Positions 62,779-64,000 of a stretch of DNA of 64,000 nucleotides are shown here, piece after piece. Position numbers and translations under genes: made by a program. Origin of the DNA: Fontibacterium subtropicum (GTDB lineage: Bacteria > Pseudomonadota > Alphaproteobacteria > Pelagibacterales > Pelagibacteraceae); assembly GCA_965235415.1 (NCBI GenBank), contig CBDDXD010000002.1, positions 1 to 64,000 of the forward strand, in the 5' to 3' direction. Position 1 is the first letter of the stretch. Every line of letters begins with the position of its first letter. The notes under the pieces were generated by a model, which saw only the letters and a program-made list of their open reading frames with translations, did no database searches and was not told the DNA's origin.

Positions 62779-63948
62779 TTACCAAGTTATTTTTGTTGGT
62801 TCACCAAAGGCTTTTTTGAAACCGATAGTATAATCAGGCTGGTTCATTAGAAGATATGACATAACAACTTTTGCATATCTTTTTTGAGATTCGATCACTT
62901 CTTTAAATAAAGGATCTTTTGCGCTGAATTCAGCAACAACTTTATCCCAAGAGTCCATTTGAGCAGCCAAAACATCTTTTGGAGTCACAACAACTTTAAC
63001 ACCTGATTCTTTTTGAAGTTTAATCAAATCATCAGCATATCTTTTTGTCATTTTCCAATAGTTATCTGAGTTTGCAGCTTCTGCAGCAATTCTCAAAATA
63101 TCTTGGTGATTCTTAGATAAACTATTAAATTTCTTTTTATTAAAAGTTATCTCAAACATCTCTTGTGATTGGTGGAAGCTTGCTAAGTGATAAAATTTAG
63201 CAACGTCTTGCATACCAAAGTTTTTGTCAGATGATGGGTTGTTAAATTCCGCAGCATCGATAAGACCAGTTTTCATTCCTGGTTGGATTTCTCCACCTGG
63301 TAACTGAAGAACTGTCATACCAATACCTTGTAGAACGTTTGTAGCTAGTCCTACTGTTCGGTATTTAATACCTTTTAAATCTGCCATACTTTTAATTTCT
63401 TTTTTAAACCAACCAAAAGGCTGAGCTGGCATTGGCATTGCGAAGAAACCAACAACATCTAATTTAGTTGCTGCTAAAGTTTTTTCATACAATGCTCTTC
63501 CTCCGCCGTATTCAATCCATCCCATTAATTCTTGAGATGAGAAACCATAAGAAGGTCCTGTTCCAAATAATGATGAAACAGCATTTTTTCCATACCAATA
63601 AGCTGTAACAGAGTGGCCAGCATCAACGACACCAGTGCTAACTCCATCAGCAATCTCAGCAGTTTTTAAAACTGAGTTAACAGCCATTACGTCTATTTTT
63701 AAAGATCCACCGGAAAGTTGTTCTACTCTCTTGCCGTAATCTTTTGCCATCTCAAAAAATGGGTCTGCATCTGCAGGGCCCCAAGCCGTTTGCATTTTAA
63801 GAGTGACAGTTCCTTGCGCAACCGAAATATTCGGCATTGCAAGAGAAGCAGCGGCAACAGCACCTGTAGCTGCAGCAGCTTTGAAAAACTTACGTCTTGA
63901 AGTTTTTTTAGACTCCAATGACGTAACTTCATCTTTTAGTTTTGTCAT
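62779..63948 (-). CDS. dctP: TRAP transporter periplasmic binding protein (DctP)
   Basis: A 389-residue solute-binding protein with a Tat-type leader (SRRKFFKAAAATG, residues 17-29) and VTLKMQTAWGPADADPFF at the mature start. The KYRTVGLATNVLQGIGMTVLQLPGGEI-type region (cited in part) holds the substrate Arg of many DctP proteins. The Tat leader suggests folding or dimerisation before export. Ligand class is probably an organic acid. A good ribosome site (AAGGGA) lies upstream. Confidence 0.92.
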   Translation of the reverse strand: MTKLKDEVTSLESKKTSRRKFFKAAAATGAVAAASLAMPNISVAQGTVTLKMQTAWGPADADPFFEMAKDYGKRVEQLSGGSLKIDVMAVNSVLKTAEIADGVSTGVVDAGHSVTAYWYGKNAVSSLFGTGPSYGFSSQELMGWIEYGGGRALYEKTLAATKLDVVGFFAMPMPAQPFGWFKKEIKSMADLKGIKYRTVGLATNVLQGIGMTVLQLPGGEIQPGMKTGLIDAAEFNNPSSDKNFGMQDVAKFYHLASFHQSQEMFEITFNKKKFNSLSKNHQDILRIAAEAANSDNYWKMTKRYADDLIKLQKESGVKVVVTPKDVLAAQMDSWDKVVAEFSAKDPLFKEVIESQKRYAKVVMSYLLMNQPDYTIGFKKAFGEPTKITW

Positions 63949-64000
63949 TTATTTTCCCTTATTTAGTTAATTAACTGGAGGCGATTAAATCAAAAACAAA

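Noticed and set aside
1..64000. CRISPR arrays, insertion sequences, prophage, integrons
   Set aside because: No repeated direct repeats with spacers, no transposase or integrase and no terminal repeats were seen; gene content is core throughout.

Overview
The window looks like a chromosomal core segment of a SAR11-clade alphaproteobacterium (Pelagibacterales, 'Candidatus Pelagibacter'-like). The reasons are the very AT-rich sequence, mostly 0-30 bp gene spacing with many ATGA/TAATG overlaps, a SAM-II riboswitch, heavily lysine/isoleucine/asparagine-biased proteins, and alphaproteobacterial neighbourhoods (argH-lptM-lysA, hisC-tyrA, mdh-sucCD-sucAB-lpd, sdhCDAB, ffh-rpsP-trmD-rplS). I saw no mobile element, CRISPR array, prophage or rRNA. 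The assignment is inference from sequence character; no search was run.

Layout. 1-5.5 kb: end of an AmpG-like permease, a frame-broken EF-hand protein, an NlpC/P60 protein, a SUV3-like helicase, a 7Fe ferredoxin, a CarD regulator with a basic AT-hook N-terminus and, convergent to it, a 32-residue Lys/Arg-rich peptide gene. 5.7-12.2 kb: tRNA-Arg(CCT), an acyl-CoA synthetase, two YqaA/DedA-like proteins flanking tRNA-Leu(CAA), DsbB, Coq7, an HNH nuclease, an esterase, a HIG1-type protein and a TlpA-like thioredoxin. 12.2-20 kb: argH-lptM-lysA-plsC-like, tyrA/hisC, metW behind a SAM-II riboswitch, gloB, rplU-rpmA. 20-26.4 kb: obg-proB-proA-nadD-rsfS-rlmH-ctpA-rppH. 26.4-33.3 kb (minus strand): atpHAGDC and priA. 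34-44 kb: mmsA-mdh-sucCD-sucAB-lpd with its own promoter. 44-54.6 kb: a very long minus-strand run ffh-rpsP-trmD-rplS-leuC-leuD-leuB-asd-sdhCDAB with a structured leader. 54.7-56.5 kb: dapF-ftsY. 56.5-64 kb (minus strand): hydrolase, hydroxyisobutyrate-type dehydrogenase, EamA exporter, amidase and a TRAP transporter (dctP, terminator, dctQ, dctM).

How the genes fit. The segment holds most of the second half of the TCA cycle (2-oxoglutarate dehydrogenase, succinyl-CoA synthetase, succinate dehydrogenase, malate dehydrogenase), the F1 part of ATP synthase, valine/propionate-linked oxidation (mmsA and a HIBADH-like enzyme), DAP/lysine (asd, dapF, lysA), leucine (leuBCD), proline (proAB), arginine (argH) and aromatic/histidine (hisC, tyrA) synthesis, plus ribosome and SRP assembly (obg, rsfS, rlmH, ffh, ftsY, four ribosomal proteins). 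The 57-64 kb block reads as uptake and hydrolysis of a small organic acid or amide of unknown identity.

Most worth a second look: three plus-strand genes in the first 20 kb (EF-hand gene twice, lysA, gloB) are each thrown out of frame by what behaves as a single extra base, and the sites share a TATTCT neighbourhood. Other points are the ffh leader RNA, the SAM-II/metW leader, the tiny KR-rich gene with a perfect 23-bp palindrome upstream, and the CarD protein carrying an AT-hook. I found no convincing wholly new biological system; the rest is ordinary core genome.
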